Positions 1-7,378 are shown, numbered from the stretch's first letter. The stretch: DNA of 16,124 nucleotides from DASWJQ01 sp036397095 (GCA_036397095.1 DASWJQ010000155.1:1-16124); one strand, 5' to 3'. Notes: generated from the sequence alone by a model not told the origin. Numbers and translations: made by a program.

Positions 1-2084
1 GTGGCGACCAGATAGGCGGCTTGTGCGTTCGGCTGCTGTGCCAGCGCCTCGAGCAGCGCCCGGCCGTCATAGACCCCCAGGTTGCCATCGGAGCGCAGAA
101 GATGGACCAGCACGCGCTCGCCGCTATCGGCGGTGGAGAGCAGGCTCAATCCTTCCAACCCATCCACGGAAGCCGGTTCGGATTTGTCGAAGCCGAATGC
201 GGCCATCAGCGCCCGCAGGGCGTCGCGCAGCTCGGAGTCTTCGAGACGATCCAACGCCGAGCGAAGGGCCGATGTTCCAGGCAGCAGACCGGTAGTGGCG
301 CCAACGGTCCGGCGCTTGGCTTTGACCTGCTCGGCCCCGGTGGCAAACACGTGCCGCAGCCAATCATCAACCGTCAGCCGATCCTCCAACTCGGCCGGCT
401 GCGTTCCCTGCGGCAGGTCGCTCGGCAACAATCCCTTGGCCGCCAGCAAGTCGTGCAGAGTCTCGTCGTGGCTGCCGGCGACCCAGAATTCATAGATCGT
501 CAGGGGCAGGTCGGGTTTGAGCTGCGGAAAGAAGCGCTGTTCGGCGCGAATGCGGCGCGCCGAGTTCCAACTGACATCGAAGTGAAACAGATAAGAGGCG
601 GGGAGCGGCTCCCCATCCGATCGGGAGTCGAGATGGGCCAGAAGAATGCGGCGTTTCGGATCGCGCCGAAAGGATGACAGGATTTGGCTGCGTTCCGACT
701 CACTGGCGGTTTCGGGCAGCAGCACACTTCCGTAGGCATGGAGTGCTTGCTGCAGGGGCTCGAGCGCTCGATGCCGGTGCTGAGAGAACAGCAGCGCCTT
801 GTCGCCGGCGGCGGTGATGGCTTCGAGCAGGTCGGTCAGGGCCCGCACCTTGATTCCATCCAGGCTGCCCTGGGCGAAAGCGGTCGTTCGGTTGAGCGTT
901 CCCAACGCCGAGTCGATGTGGGTGCGGGTGGTCGACTCGCCCAGCTGCGACAGCATATGGCGTTCTTCGGCCAGCGCAGTGCGATAAGCCTCTGCCTGGC
1001 GCGGGTCCAATTCGAGCCAAGTTTCCAGGCGCAAGCGCGCCGGCAGTTCGCCAGCCAGCAAACGCTTCTTGCGCCGCATGATATGGCTGGCCAGCCGCTC
1101 TTGCAGCTCCATCGCCGATTCGCCCCGACCAATCGGTTGGCCCGGCAACAGGAAGCCGCACAGCGACCGCCATTCTTCGGCGTGCTCGGGTGGCCCACCG
1201 GCCAGGGCCCAACGGCGTGGCACCATCAAATCGGCGATAGCCCGGAAGCCCTGAGGCGTTTTGTGAAGCGCCGTCAACGCCGAATCGGCGATGATCAGGT
1301 CGAACTCAGGTGCGGCGTTGTCGGCCATCAGTCGTGGCAAATCATCGGCCGCCCGCACATAATCACAAATCAACACATGGTGTGGTTCGGCCCAGGTACC
1401 CCGGGCCTCGACGCGCGGGCCAGTGGCGCGGCCCACGTACAGGCCCGGCGCCAGCCTCGCCAGCTCCTGCTGCCAGGTGAGGATCCGGCTGGGTGGCGCC
1501 AGCAAGAGGACCCGGTCGACCTGGCCTGTCTGAACCAACCCGGCCAGGGCCAGGCAGGCACTTTCGAGTTTGCCGGTCCCTGGATCGTCGGCCAGAAACA
1601 GGGTTGGACGAGTGAGCAGGGCCTGCGCCGCCTCGATTTGGTGGGGACGCAGCCGCGGGTCCGGCGCCAGCCGGCCGGTCGCCGAGGCCACCGGTCGCTG
1701 CAGACTGGCCCACAGACGCTGCACCCTGCGAGCCTTGCGGACGAGGCGGCCCCGGGGGGCCAGCTCCGGTGGCTGGACCTTTTCGATCTGTACCTGGGGC
1801 CAAGCCACGATGTCCAGCTCAGAGCCAGCCTCCACCACCAGTTCGGTCGGGGTGACTTCGATCGGCGGTGGTGCCAGCGAGGAAACGGCCAGTTCCGTGC
1901 CCTCTGTGGCTGCCAGCACAGCGGGCCCGGTTCGAGGCGCCGGCCCCGGGGTCAGGCTGACGGCTTCATCGTTCCCCGGCTGTTGCTCTTCCTTGGGGCC
2001 CAGCTCGAGATCGCGGACAGCGGCCAGTTTGGGCCGCCGCAAAGGGGATACGGTCCTACCAGTGCTCAGTCTGAATGTCGGCAA
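1..2084 (-). CDS. Degenerate SNF2-family helicase-like protein with Mrr-like C-terminal domain (3' end beyond window)
   Basis: The frame is open from a TTG at 2084 to the left edge (at least 694 residues). I read it codon by codon because it has no stop inside the window. Residues 1-140 are a Pro/Glu-rich leader. A SNF2 core follows: LRPHQ at about 145, Walker A as DDPGTGKL at 166-173, motif Ia APPSRILTWQQEL at 196-208, motif II as ADSAL near 267, motif III as LAGGPPEH near 294, then RRKKRLLAGELP. Lobe 2 has ALLFSQ near 430 and motif VI as RAEQRFFPQ, ending at 521. Family consensus is GxGKT, DEAH/DEAQ, LTGTP and QAxxRxxRIGQ, so several catalytic residues are replaced. From about 620 the pattern resembles an Mrr-type nuclease (ERVLVHLLRSDGNLGV), with S for the metal Asp and HLL for QxK. 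The start is uncertain: the TTG lies one base after the upstream stop, with AAGGAAG as a possible ribosome site. A scaffold or DNA-binding role is possible but is only inference. Confidence 0.75.
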   Translation of the reverse strand, partial: MPTFRLSTGRTVSPLRRPKLAAVRDLELGPKEEQQPGNDEAVSLTPGPAPRTGPAVLAATEGTELAVSSLAPPPIEVTPTELVVEAGSELDIVAWPQVQIEKVQPPELAPRGRLVRKARRVQRLWASLQRPVASATGRLAPDPRLRPHQIEAAQALLTRPTLFLADDPGTGKLESACLALAGLVQTGQVDRVLLLAPPSRILTWQQELARLAPGLYVGRATGPRVEARGTWAEPHHVLICDYVRAADDLPRLMADNAAPEFDLIIADSALTALHKTPQGFRAIADLMVPRRWALAGGPPEHAEEWRSLCGFLLPGQPIGRGESAMELQERLASHIMRRKKRLLAGELPARLRLETWLELDPRQAEAYRTALAEERHMLSQLGESTTRTHIDSALGTLNRTTAFAQGSLDGIKVRALTDLLEAITAAGDKALLFSQHRHRALEPLQQALHAYGSVLLPETASESERSQILSSFRRDPKRRILLAHLDSRSDGEPLPASYLFHFDVSWNSARRIRAEQRFFPQLKPDLPLTIYEFWVAGSHDETLHDLLAAKGLLPSDLPQGTQPAELEDRLTVDDWLRHVFATGAEQVKAKRRTVGATTGLLPGTSALRSALDRLEDSELRDALRALMAAFGFDKSEPASVDGLEGLSLLSTADSGERVLVHLLRSDGNLGVYDGRALLEALAQQPNAQAAYLVA

Positions 2085-2085
2085 G

Positions 2086-2598
2086 CTAGTCTTCCTTGGC
2101 CTCGCCGACCTGCAAACCGTGGGCTTCGTCGAGCGCGTTCTTCACCCGGACAAATGGTTCGAGGATGCTTCGGCCGCGCAGGCGCTTGGGAAGCGCATCG
2201 CGCACCTGCTCGGCCTCCTCGTCATAGCCCGGAAACGCCTGCAGCACGTACTGCCCGTCGACTGTGCCCCGCACCCACAGTACGGGAAACTCGACCTCGG
2301 GTCTTACCTTGAGAAACTCGGCGTCACGGACCAAGACGAAGTCCGGCGGGCTCTCCAGTGACTGGAGAATTGGACTGCCTATCAAGTCTGTACAGATGTA
2401 CTCATGCAACGTATCGCCATAGAGGACCTTCTGCAGGCTGGTCGGCCGGACAGCTCCGCTCACCCTGAACTCGAGCGGTCGCGTCATCTCATCGGTGACC
2501 AGACAACCGCCCCGCATCGCCTCACCTTCGTCAAACGCGGCCAGATCCAGGAACGCGATGCGTTTCCCGCCATTGTCGGGGGTCGTAGCCTCGGCCAT
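2086..2598 (-). CDS. Hypothetical protein, 170 aa
   Basis: I do not assign this protein to a named family. The ATG at 2598 is preceded by GAGGAGAGGACTTC, a good ribosome site, which makes it a better start than an in-frame GTG further upstream. The protein looks soluble and acidic, with no signal peptide or membrane segment. The centre (about residues 30-80) has a conserved-looking block, LVTDEMTRPLEFRVSG followed by VRPTSLQKVLYGD, and then CTDLIGSPIL. The pattern suggests a compact alpha/beta protein family rather than a random ORF. The stop overlaps the upstream side of the SNF2-like gene's likely TTG start (one base between them), so the two are probably translated together and may work together. 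No function can be stated from the sequence. Confidence 0.85.
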   Translation of the reverse strand: MAEATTPDNGGKRIAFLDLAAFDEGEAMRGGCLVTDEMTRPLEFRVSGAVRPTSLQKVLYGDTLHEYICTDLIGSPILQSLESPPDFVLVRDAEFLKVRPEVEFPVLWVRGTVDGQYVLQAFPGYDEEAEQVRDALPKRLRGRSILEPFVRVKNALDEAHGLQVGEAKED

Positions 2599-2658
2599 GA
2601 AGTCCTCTCCTCTATGCCTGGAGCGGGCGGCTGTGTCCGGCACCCACATCCTAGCAAG

Positions 2659-2687
2659 AATCTAACCCAAAGACCCCGCCTGGGCAA
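2659..2687 (-). promoter_or_regulatory. Candidate sigma70-type promoter for the hypothetical/SNF2-like pair
   Basis: On the minus strand TTGCCC (2687-2682) and TAGATT (2664-2659) are separated by exactly 17 bases. Each matches the -35 and -10 consensus at 4 of 6 positions. The pair lies in the 119-base gap between the glycosyltransferase stop and the hypothetical gene's ATG and would give a leader of about 55 bases. I see no convincing terminator in this gap, so readthrough from the envelope cluster is also possible. Confidence 0.3.
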
Positions 2688-2717
2688 CCGGTCCCCTGGT
2701 ACGAGGACCTCGAAGCC

Positions 2718-3935
2718 TTAGGAGGAAATCGTAATCTGCCGCTCAGCCCTGAGGCGTGCCGGAGCACCCCGCGCTTCGGAAATCAGTCGGCGATAGACGG
2801 CCTGGTAAGCCTCGATCGTCTCGACCAGGTCGTGGCGTTGGATCCTCTGTAGACTGATCCGCCCCATGGCCGCCCAGGCCGACCGGGCCCGGACCGCCCG
2901 CTGCAACGCCGCCTGCGCCGAGGCAACTTGACCTGGGGCGAACAGGAACCCGTTGCCCCCTTCGACCACCAATTCCGGCAGGGCCCGGGCATCGGCCGCC
3001 ACCACCGGCAGGCCGGCGGCCATCGCCTCGAGGGTGGCGATACTCTGCAGCTCCGCCGGGCTGGGCATAACGAACAAATCGGCCGCGTGCAGGTAGTCAG
3101 GCAATTCATGAGACGGCACAAACCCGGTGAAGACAATCCGGTCCATCAAACCCAGCTCAGCAGCCAGGCCCTGAATGGCGGCATCATGCCGGCCGCTTCC
3201 AACCACGGCAAGTTGGAGGTCCCCGACACCAACGAGTGCCCGCAGCAGGACGTCCAGGTCTTTCTCTTCGTCGACGCGTCCAACGTACAGGAGCAGGCGA
3301 CGGTCCGGCGCCAGCCCCAACTGGGCACGCACCTCCCCCGCCGGCCGGCGCCCTTCAGCGCCGAAGGCTGCCACGTCGACCCCGCACGATATGGCCCGCA
3401 GCGGGGCCGTCAATCCTGCCTGGCGGGCGATGTGGGCCGCGGTGCGGGTTGGCGTAGTAACCAGGTTGAGCCGATTGTAGAAGCTGGTCATCGTCCACCA
3501 CAGCATCCGTGCCAATCTGCGACGCCCGGCTTGGAAAGGGAGCACATAGTGCAGGATGTTTTCGGGGATGAAATGGTTGGTTCCCACTACCGGCAGACGT
3601 CGGCGGCGGGCGGCACCCACGACCCAGCGAGCCAGTGGATAATGATCCTGGATATGCACGATCTGGGGCCTAGCCTGGGCGAAGGCACGTTCGACCCCGA
3701 CCAGAGGGAAGGGGGTGAAGTAGGCATCGGGCAGCCGTGTTCCGAAACCGATGGCCGGCAGACCCCATACATCGACCCCGCCCCGCCGTTCGCGGTAGCC
3801 TGCCCCACGCTCGGAGGCGAGCAACATGGTCACGTGGTGGCCCTGGCGTGCCAGGCCCTCGGCCAGTCGCTGCGTGAACACCGCCTGACCATTGCTGGCC
3901 GGTGGATAGACCTGGCTGCTAATCAGGACGCGCAT
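2718..3935 (-). CDS. GT4-family glycosyltransferase (lipid or cell-surface type)
   Basis: A 405-residue GT-B fold protein of family GT4 that retains the sugar donor configuration. The N-terminal Rossmann lobe starts at residue 1 (MRVLISSQVYPPASNG, with the usual Gly-containing loop). HIQDHYPLARW near 94-104 and GTNHFIPENILHY at 118-130 form the acceptor side and resemble GT4 diacylglycerol glycosyltransferases. The C-terminal lobe begins at about 212 with LLLYVGRVDEEKDLDVLL, where R220 and K225 are the expected phosphate-binding residues. The EX7E donor motif is intact as E295 to E303 (PAELQSIATLEAMAAGLPVV). There is no signal peptide, so the enzyme probably acts at the cytoplasmic membrane face. 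It lies 32 bases after the DedA-type gene and probably shares its transcript. The precise acceptor (glycolipid, phosphatidylinositol-like lipid or polysaccharide) cannot be read from sequence. Confidence 0.9.
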   Translation of the reverse strand: MRVLISSQVYPPASNGQAVFTQRLAEGLARQGHHVTMLLASERGAGYRERRGGVDVWGLPAIGFGTRLPDAYFTPFPLVGVERAFAQARPQIVHIQDHYPLARWVVGAARRRRLPVVGTNHFIPENILHYVLPFQAGRRRLARMLWWTMTSFYNRLNLVTTPTRTAAHIARQAGLTAPLRAISCGVDVAAFGAEGRRPAGEVRAQLGLAPDRRLLLYVGRVDEEKDLDVLLRALVGVGDLQLAVVGSGRHDAAIQGLAAELGLMDRIVFTGFVPSHELPDYLHAADLFVMPSPAELQSIATLEAMAAGLPVVAADARALPELVVEGGNGFLFAPGQVASAQAALQRAVRARSAWAAMGRISLQRIQRHDLVETIEAYQAVYRRLISEARGAPARLRAERQITISS

Positions 3936-3967
3936 ACGCCCTGCTCTCGCCTAACCCTGCTGCCACC

Positions 3968-4603
3968 CTACTCCTCCTCCATCCGCGGAAAATCCGACCA
4001 TTGCTGTACCAAGCGAAAGGCATAGCGGGCGATCAAAACGACGAATAGACTGAAGGCCACGATGGCGATAACCTGCAGCCATGCCTCCAATTGCCCCAGC
4101 GACCGCGCGAAATGGTAGCCAGCAAACACCAGCAGGCCGGTCCAGGCCATCTCGGCCAGGAAGACCGCACCAAACCAGCGGCGCCATGGCACCCTGGCCA
4201 CGCCGGTCGCGATCAGGACGGGGACCGCCAGACTGACCGTGAGCTTGGCGATCACGAGCAGCTTGCGTGCATGCCGCTGCATGTCCCCGGTCAGTTTCTC
4301 AATGTGCACCTGGCGCAGCCCAAACCACGAACCGTGCCGCGACAGCCACTCGGTGCGCCCGAGGTACCCCAGACTGTACCAGAGCAAGTCGGCCGTCAAA
4401 TTGCCGACGCTCGAGGCGGCGAATACGCCCGCCGGGTTCATCAGGCCCGCTGAAGCAGCGGCTGCCCCCAGCAGGGTGGCGATGGGCCCCTCTACCAACA
4501 CCAGCCCCATGAGCGCCAGATACGACCAGAACCCGAGGGGGGTCCCTTCCCCGCTGACCAGCGCCTGACCGAAATCCCGAAAGAACTGTAGAACGGCGTC
4601 CAT
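3968..4603 (-). CDS. DedA/VTT-type (SNARE-associated domain) membrane protein, divergent
   Basis: A 211-residue polytopic membrane protein. The ATG at 4603 lies 8 bases after the murE stop; the open frame continues upstream inside murE but that part is not hydrophobic and looks like shadow. Visible DedA/VTT features are EGP at 38-40 in the first re-entrant helix, ASSVGNLTADLLWYSLGYLGR at about 63-83 (the G..N/GD..WY.LGY.GR block), an amphipathic stretch at 90-113, a helix at 115-135, PWRRWF at 139-144 and AGYHFARSLG at 161-170. Family members act in lipid scrambling or undecaprenyl-phosphate recycling and membrane homeostasis. The segment that normally reads RF.PG.R is here AKLTVSLAVP, without the two arginines that are important in E. 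coli YqjA/YghB. Linkage to murE and a glycosyltransferase fits an envelope-lipid role. I am confident of the superfamily, not of the function. Confidence 0.82.
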   Translation of the reverse strand: MDAVLQFFRDFGQALVSGEGTPLGFWSYLALMGLVLVEGPIATLLGAAAASAGLMNPAGVFAASSVGNLTADLLWYSLGYLGRTEWLSRHGSWFGLRQVHIEKLTGDMQRHARKLLVIAKLTVSLAVPVLIATGVARVPWRRWFGAVFLAEMAWTGLLVFAGYHFARSLGQLEAWLQVIAIVAFSLFVVLIARYAFRLVQQWSDFPRMEEE

Positions 4604-4611
4604 CGAATGAT

Positions 4612-6180
4612 TCAGCCGCCGACAAGATGCTGGCGAGAGGTCGGCAGCTGGGGCATGGCAGGGCCGTCGGTCCCCAACAGCTCGGCCAAGGCAGCCCGCA
4701 GGGCAGTTCGGTCGTCCCAAGGGTACTCGACCTCGCCAAAACACATGGATTGCTCGTGGCCCTTGCCGCAGGCGATCACCAAATCCGCCGGCTTGGCCAG
4801 GGCAACCGCCTGGCGGAGCGCCTGGCCCCGGTCCGGTTGACGATGGAGGGTCTCGCCTTCGACGGCGCCGGCCGCTACCGCTGCTTGTGCCATCTCGTCA
4901 AGAATGGCATCCAGAGATTCCGTCCGTGGATCTTCGGCCGTCAAGATGGTGACATCGGCCAATTCGGCCGAAGCCTCGGCCATCAGCCGGCGCTTCTCTC
5001 GATCGCGCAAGCCTGCCGATCCAAAGACAGCGATCAGGCGGCCCTCGGTCATCCGGCGTGCGGCCTGCAACGCCCGGCGCAGCGCGTTGGGTGTGTGGGC
5101 GAAATCGACCAGCGCTGCGAATGGCTGACCCATGCGGATGAGCTCCATCCGACCGGGCACGCCGTCCAGCTCGGCAATTCCGCGCACCGCCGCCTGCATA
5201 GGTATCCCGAGGGCACCGACCGTGGCAGCAATGGCCGCCAGACAGTTGGACACGTTGTAGTCCCCGGCCAGCCTGCTCTCGATATGGGCTTGCTCGCCGT
5301 CCATCTTCGCCATGAACGACAAACCCTGTGGACTTGATTCGACGGAGTCAGCCGTCACCTGGCCGCCGCGCCCGTAGGCGATTTGGCGGGCCTCGACCAG
5401 GCTAGAGAGGAAGCCATATGAGTCGTCCTCGGCATTGAGCACGGCAGTTTTGGGTGGGCCGTCGGCTTTGACGACGGACCGGTCCAGATCCAAAAACAGT
5501 TCGGCTTTGGCCTGGCGGTAGGCCTGCTGGCTGCCATGGAAATCGAGGTGTTCGTGGGTGATGTTGGTCACTACGGCGACGTCAAACTCACAAGCCGCCA
5601 CCCGTTGTTGCGCCAGGCCGTGTGAGGTGGCCTCCAGCACGCAGTGGCTCTGCCCCGCCGCGACCATCTGCGCCAGATAAGCCTGGACGCGCATGGCAGG
5701 CGGTGTGGTTACGTGAAAGCCGGTGTCGACCACCTGCTCACCGAGCACGGCATTGACGGTGGTGATCAGGCCGGCGGCCAACCCGGCTTGCTGCAGGATC
5801 CGGTGAATCAGGTTGGCCGTTGTGGTCTTGCCATCGGTCCCGGTCACACCCAACATGACCAGTTTGCGGGCTGGCCGGCCGTGCCAACCGGCGGCCAAAT
5901 GGCCAAGCGCCAGCCGGGCATTGGCGACCCGGACATAGGGGACGGGTGATTCCAGCTCTCGCTCACCGACGGCGGCCACAGCCCCGCGCTCGACAGCTTG
6001 GGCGAGGTAGTCGTGGCCATCGGCCTGGCCGCCGGGCACGGCGACAAACAGCCAGCCCGGCTCAACCTGGCGCGAGTCATCGGTCAGCCCGCTAATCGCC
6101 GGCAGATCGGCCGGCGCTTGGTAGCCGACAGGCAGCTCGTCGAGCAGTTGAGCCAATGGTCTGGCGTCCATCATCCCCAA
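4612..6180 (-). CDS. murE: UDP-N-acetylmuramoyl-tripeptide synthetase MurE
   Basis: Cytoplasmic Mur ligase that adds the third, diamino acid residue to UDP-MurNAc-L-Ala-D-Glu using ATP. The N-terminal UDP-binding domain shows LTDDSRQVEPGWLFVAVPG (32-50). The ATP loop is GVTGTDGKTTT (111-121), with Asp in place of the usual Asn. HVTTPP (156-161), EATSHGL (183-189) and THEHLDFHG (208-216) line the active site, and K225 in YRQAKAELF is the expected carbamoylated lysine. The C-terminal domain has FGSAGLRDREKR (386-397) and GKGHEQ (472-477). The diamino acid motif is AEDPRTE, not the DNPR of meso-diaminopimelate enzymes. Length (522 aa) is slightly above the roughly 495 of E. coli MurE. The start is unclear: TTG at 6180 has AAGGA at a good distance, but ATGs at 6174 and 6171 follow at once. 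Confidence 0.95.
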   Translation of the reverse strand: MGMMDARPLAQLLDELPVGYQAPADLPAISGLTDDSRQVEPGWLFVAVPGGQADGHDYLAQAVERGAVAAVGERELESPVPYVRVANARLALGHLAAGWHGRPARKLVMLGVTGTDGKTTTANLIHRILQQAGLAAGLITTVNAVLGEQVVDTGFHVTTPPAMRVQAYLAQMVAAGQSHCVLEATSHGLAQQRVAACEFDVAVVTNITHEHLDFHGSQQAYRQAKAELFLDLDRSVVKADGPPKTAVLNAEDDSYGFLSSLVEARQIAYGRGGQVTADSVESSPQGLSFMAKMDGEQAHIESRLAGDYNVSNCLAAIAATVGALGIPMQAAVRGIAELDGVPGRMELIRMGQPFAALVDFAHTPNALRRALQAARRMTEGRLIAVFGSAGLRDREKRRLMAEASAELADVTILTAEDPRTESLDAILDEMAQAAVAAGAVEGETLHRQPDRGQALRQAVALAKPADLVIACGKGHEQSMCFGEVEYPWDDRTALRAALAELLGTDGPAMPQLPTSRQHLVGG

Positions 6181-6195
6181 TCGAGTCCTTGGACC

Positions 6196-6277
6196 CTTAA
6201 GAACAAACGCCCCTCACAGCCCGGTTAGCAGGCGGGCACGTGGGCCCAGGCCTGCCCTCCGTTAATGTGAAGGGCGT
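6196..6277 (-). terminator. Nested hairpin terminator after the F0 cassette
   Basis: Positions 6266-6277 and 6207-6218 form a 12-bp inverted repeat (ACGCCCTTCACA with TGTGAGGGGCGT on the minus strand, one G-T wobble). Inside it GCAGGC (6255-6250) pairs with GCCTGC (6233-6228), and GGGC with GCCC can extend that inner stem. The outer arm is followed by TTTGTTCTT, a T-rich tail. This is placed to end transcription after the b-delta gene and before murE. The rest of the 138-base gap shows no gene. Confidence 0.65.
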
Positions 6278-6318
6278 GATATCGAGGGCTGCCGGGCGAA
6301 AGTTACGCTGGCGACAGC

Positions 6319-7056
6319 CTACTTGACGGTTTGGCGCATGTTCTCGAGCTTGCCGGCCACCGAGCCGTCGAGAATCTTGTCCCCCACCCGGATGATCAGA
6401 CCACCGAGGATGCTTGGGTCTACCTTGAAGCTGACAGTGGCACTGCCCCCGAGCTTGGCCAGGACGTCTTCCTTGACCTGCTCCTGCTCTTTGTCGGTCA
6501 GCGGCACCGCGCTGGTGACATCGGCGCTGGCCCCTGAGACCTGCTCGCCCTCGAGAACCACCACCTTGCCCGACTTGACACCGCTGAAGAAGTCGTCGAT
6601 CAGGGAGCGCTGTCGCTTTTCGTCCAGGGCGTCCCCAATCAACTTCTGCGCGGCGGCCATGGCCAGGGCCGCGATCTGGCCACGCAGCTCGCCCAACGCC
6701 TCTTCCTTAGCGTGTTGCGCCTCCTGCCCCGCACGTTCGCGGATCTGGCCAGCTTCGGTCTCGGCGGCCGTACGTATCTCGCGGGCCGTCTCTTCGGCGC
6801 GCTCCGTCGCCTGGCGCACCCGTTGGTTGGCTTCCTGCTGCGCCTCGGCCAGAATCTTGTCGGCGGCTTCCTCCGCCTTGGCCCGGGCCTCCTCGGCCAC
6901 GCGGGCGTCCTCCAGGCCCTGCGCGATCTTCTCCCGGCGCTGTTCCAACATGTTGACAATCGGGTTGAAGACCCAGGCGCGAAGAACGACGAACAGGATG
7001 GCAAAGTTGAAGACCTGGACGAGCAGATAACCTAGATTAATGCCTAGCGCTTCCAA
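6319..7056 (-). CDS. atpF: ATP synthase F0 subunit b fused to the C-terminal domain of subunit delta
   Basis: Peripheral stalk protein of the F1F0 ATP synthase, 245 aa against about 156 for E. coli b. Residues 8-31 are the membrane anchor (LGYLLVQVFNFAILFVVLRA), followed by NPIVNMLEQRREKI and a long Ala/Glu/Arg coiled coil to about 150, all typical of b. Residues 178-243 match the delta/OSCP C-terminal domain: ADVTSAVPLTDKEQ, then VDPSILGGLIIRVGD and KILDGSVAGKLENMR (E. coli delta has IRAGDMVIDGSVRGRLERL). The delta N-terminal helical domain, which binds the alpha subunits, is absent. No separate atpH follows. The start is TTG at 7056, supported by AGGAGG six bases upstream and by the b-type N terminus. 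It is the last gene of the cassette, 43 bases after atpE. Confidence 0.93.
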   Translation of the reverse strand: MEALGINLGYLLVQVFNFAILFVVLRAWVFNPIVNMLEQRREKIAQGLEDARVAEEARAKAEEAADKILAEAQQEANQRVRQATERAEETAREIRTAAETEAGQIRERAGQEAQHAKEEALGELRGQIAALAMAAAQKLIGDALDEKRQRSLIDDFFSGVKSGKVVVLEGEQVSGASADVTSAVPLTDKEQEQVKEDVLAKLGGSATVSFKVDPSILGGLIIRVGDKILDGSVAGKLENMRQTVK

Positions 7057-7099
7057 ATCGCTCCTCCTCTACTCCCTGACCTCACGTGTCTGGCCAAGC

Positions 7100-7339
7100 C
7101 TAGAACACGAAGAGGATGAGCAAGGCTACCACCAGCGCGTAAATGGCAGTTGCCTCGGCGAAGGCGATACCCAGGATCATGTTGGTTTGGATGGCGCCGG
7201 CCGCATCTGGGTTGCGGCCGATGGCCTGCACCGCACCACCGGAGACCACTCCGATGCCGATGCCGCCACCTGCCACACCGATCGCCGCCAGGCCAGCCCC
7301 GATCAACTTGCCAAGAATGGTCGCAGCTTCAAGTTCCAT
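7100..7339 (-). CDS. atpE: ATP synthase F0 subunit c
   Basis: Hairpin membrane protein of 79 aa that forms the rotor ring. Helix 1 (about 10-40) has the Gly-rich packing motif GGGIGIG (24-30). The polar loop is GRNP (41-44), which contacts F1. Helix 2 (about 52-78) carries the ion-binding carboxylate E62 in GIAFAEATAIYALV. The residue after it is Ala rather than Ser/Thr, and the position equal to Gln32 of the Ilyobacter sodium ring is Ile29, so proton coupling is expected. The ATG at 7339 has AAGGAGG 11 bases upstream. It lies downstream of atpB, with an intercistronic stem-loop between the two that may help the c gene to be expressed at higher level. Confidence 0.97.
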   Translation of the reverse strand: MELEAATILGKLIGAGLAAIGVAGGGIGIGVVSGGAVQAIGRNPDAAGAIQTNMILGIAFAEATAIYALVVALLILFVF

Positions 7340-7378
7340 CAGTCCAGTTTCCTCCTTGAAACGAGCTCATATCGCTGG

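Noticed and set aside
1..2084. The SNF2-like gene as a pseudogene
   Set aside because: There are no stops or frame breaks over 694 codons, composition fits the neighbours, and the non-catalytic fold signatures are intact. Only catalytic positions are replaced.
684..2312. Plus-strand open frame of 542 codons
   Set aside because: It lies antisense to the SNF2-like gene and continues into the antisense of the hypothetical gene. The translation is low complexity (Gln, Arg and Gly rich) and has no domain, whereas the minus frame shows ordered helicase motifs.
2599..2717. Possible terminator after the glycosyltransferase gene
   Set aside because: CGAGGTCCTCG near 2709 is palindromic but has no room for a loop and no T-run. 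I found no other stable stem here.
2928..4025. Plus-strand open frame of 365 codons
   Set aside because: It is antisense to the clear GT4 glycosyltransferase and part of the DedA-type gene. It shows no fold or motif and arises from G+C-rich codon use.
3968..4744. Longer start for the DedA-type gene at 4744
   Set aside because: The extra 47 residues overlap murE out of frame and look like shadow sequence. The ATG at 4603 directly precedes a normal N terminus.
7100..7339. Sodium-coupled c ring
   Set aside because: The sodium ligands are missing: Ile29 instead of Gln, and Ala63 instead of Ser/Thr after Glu62.
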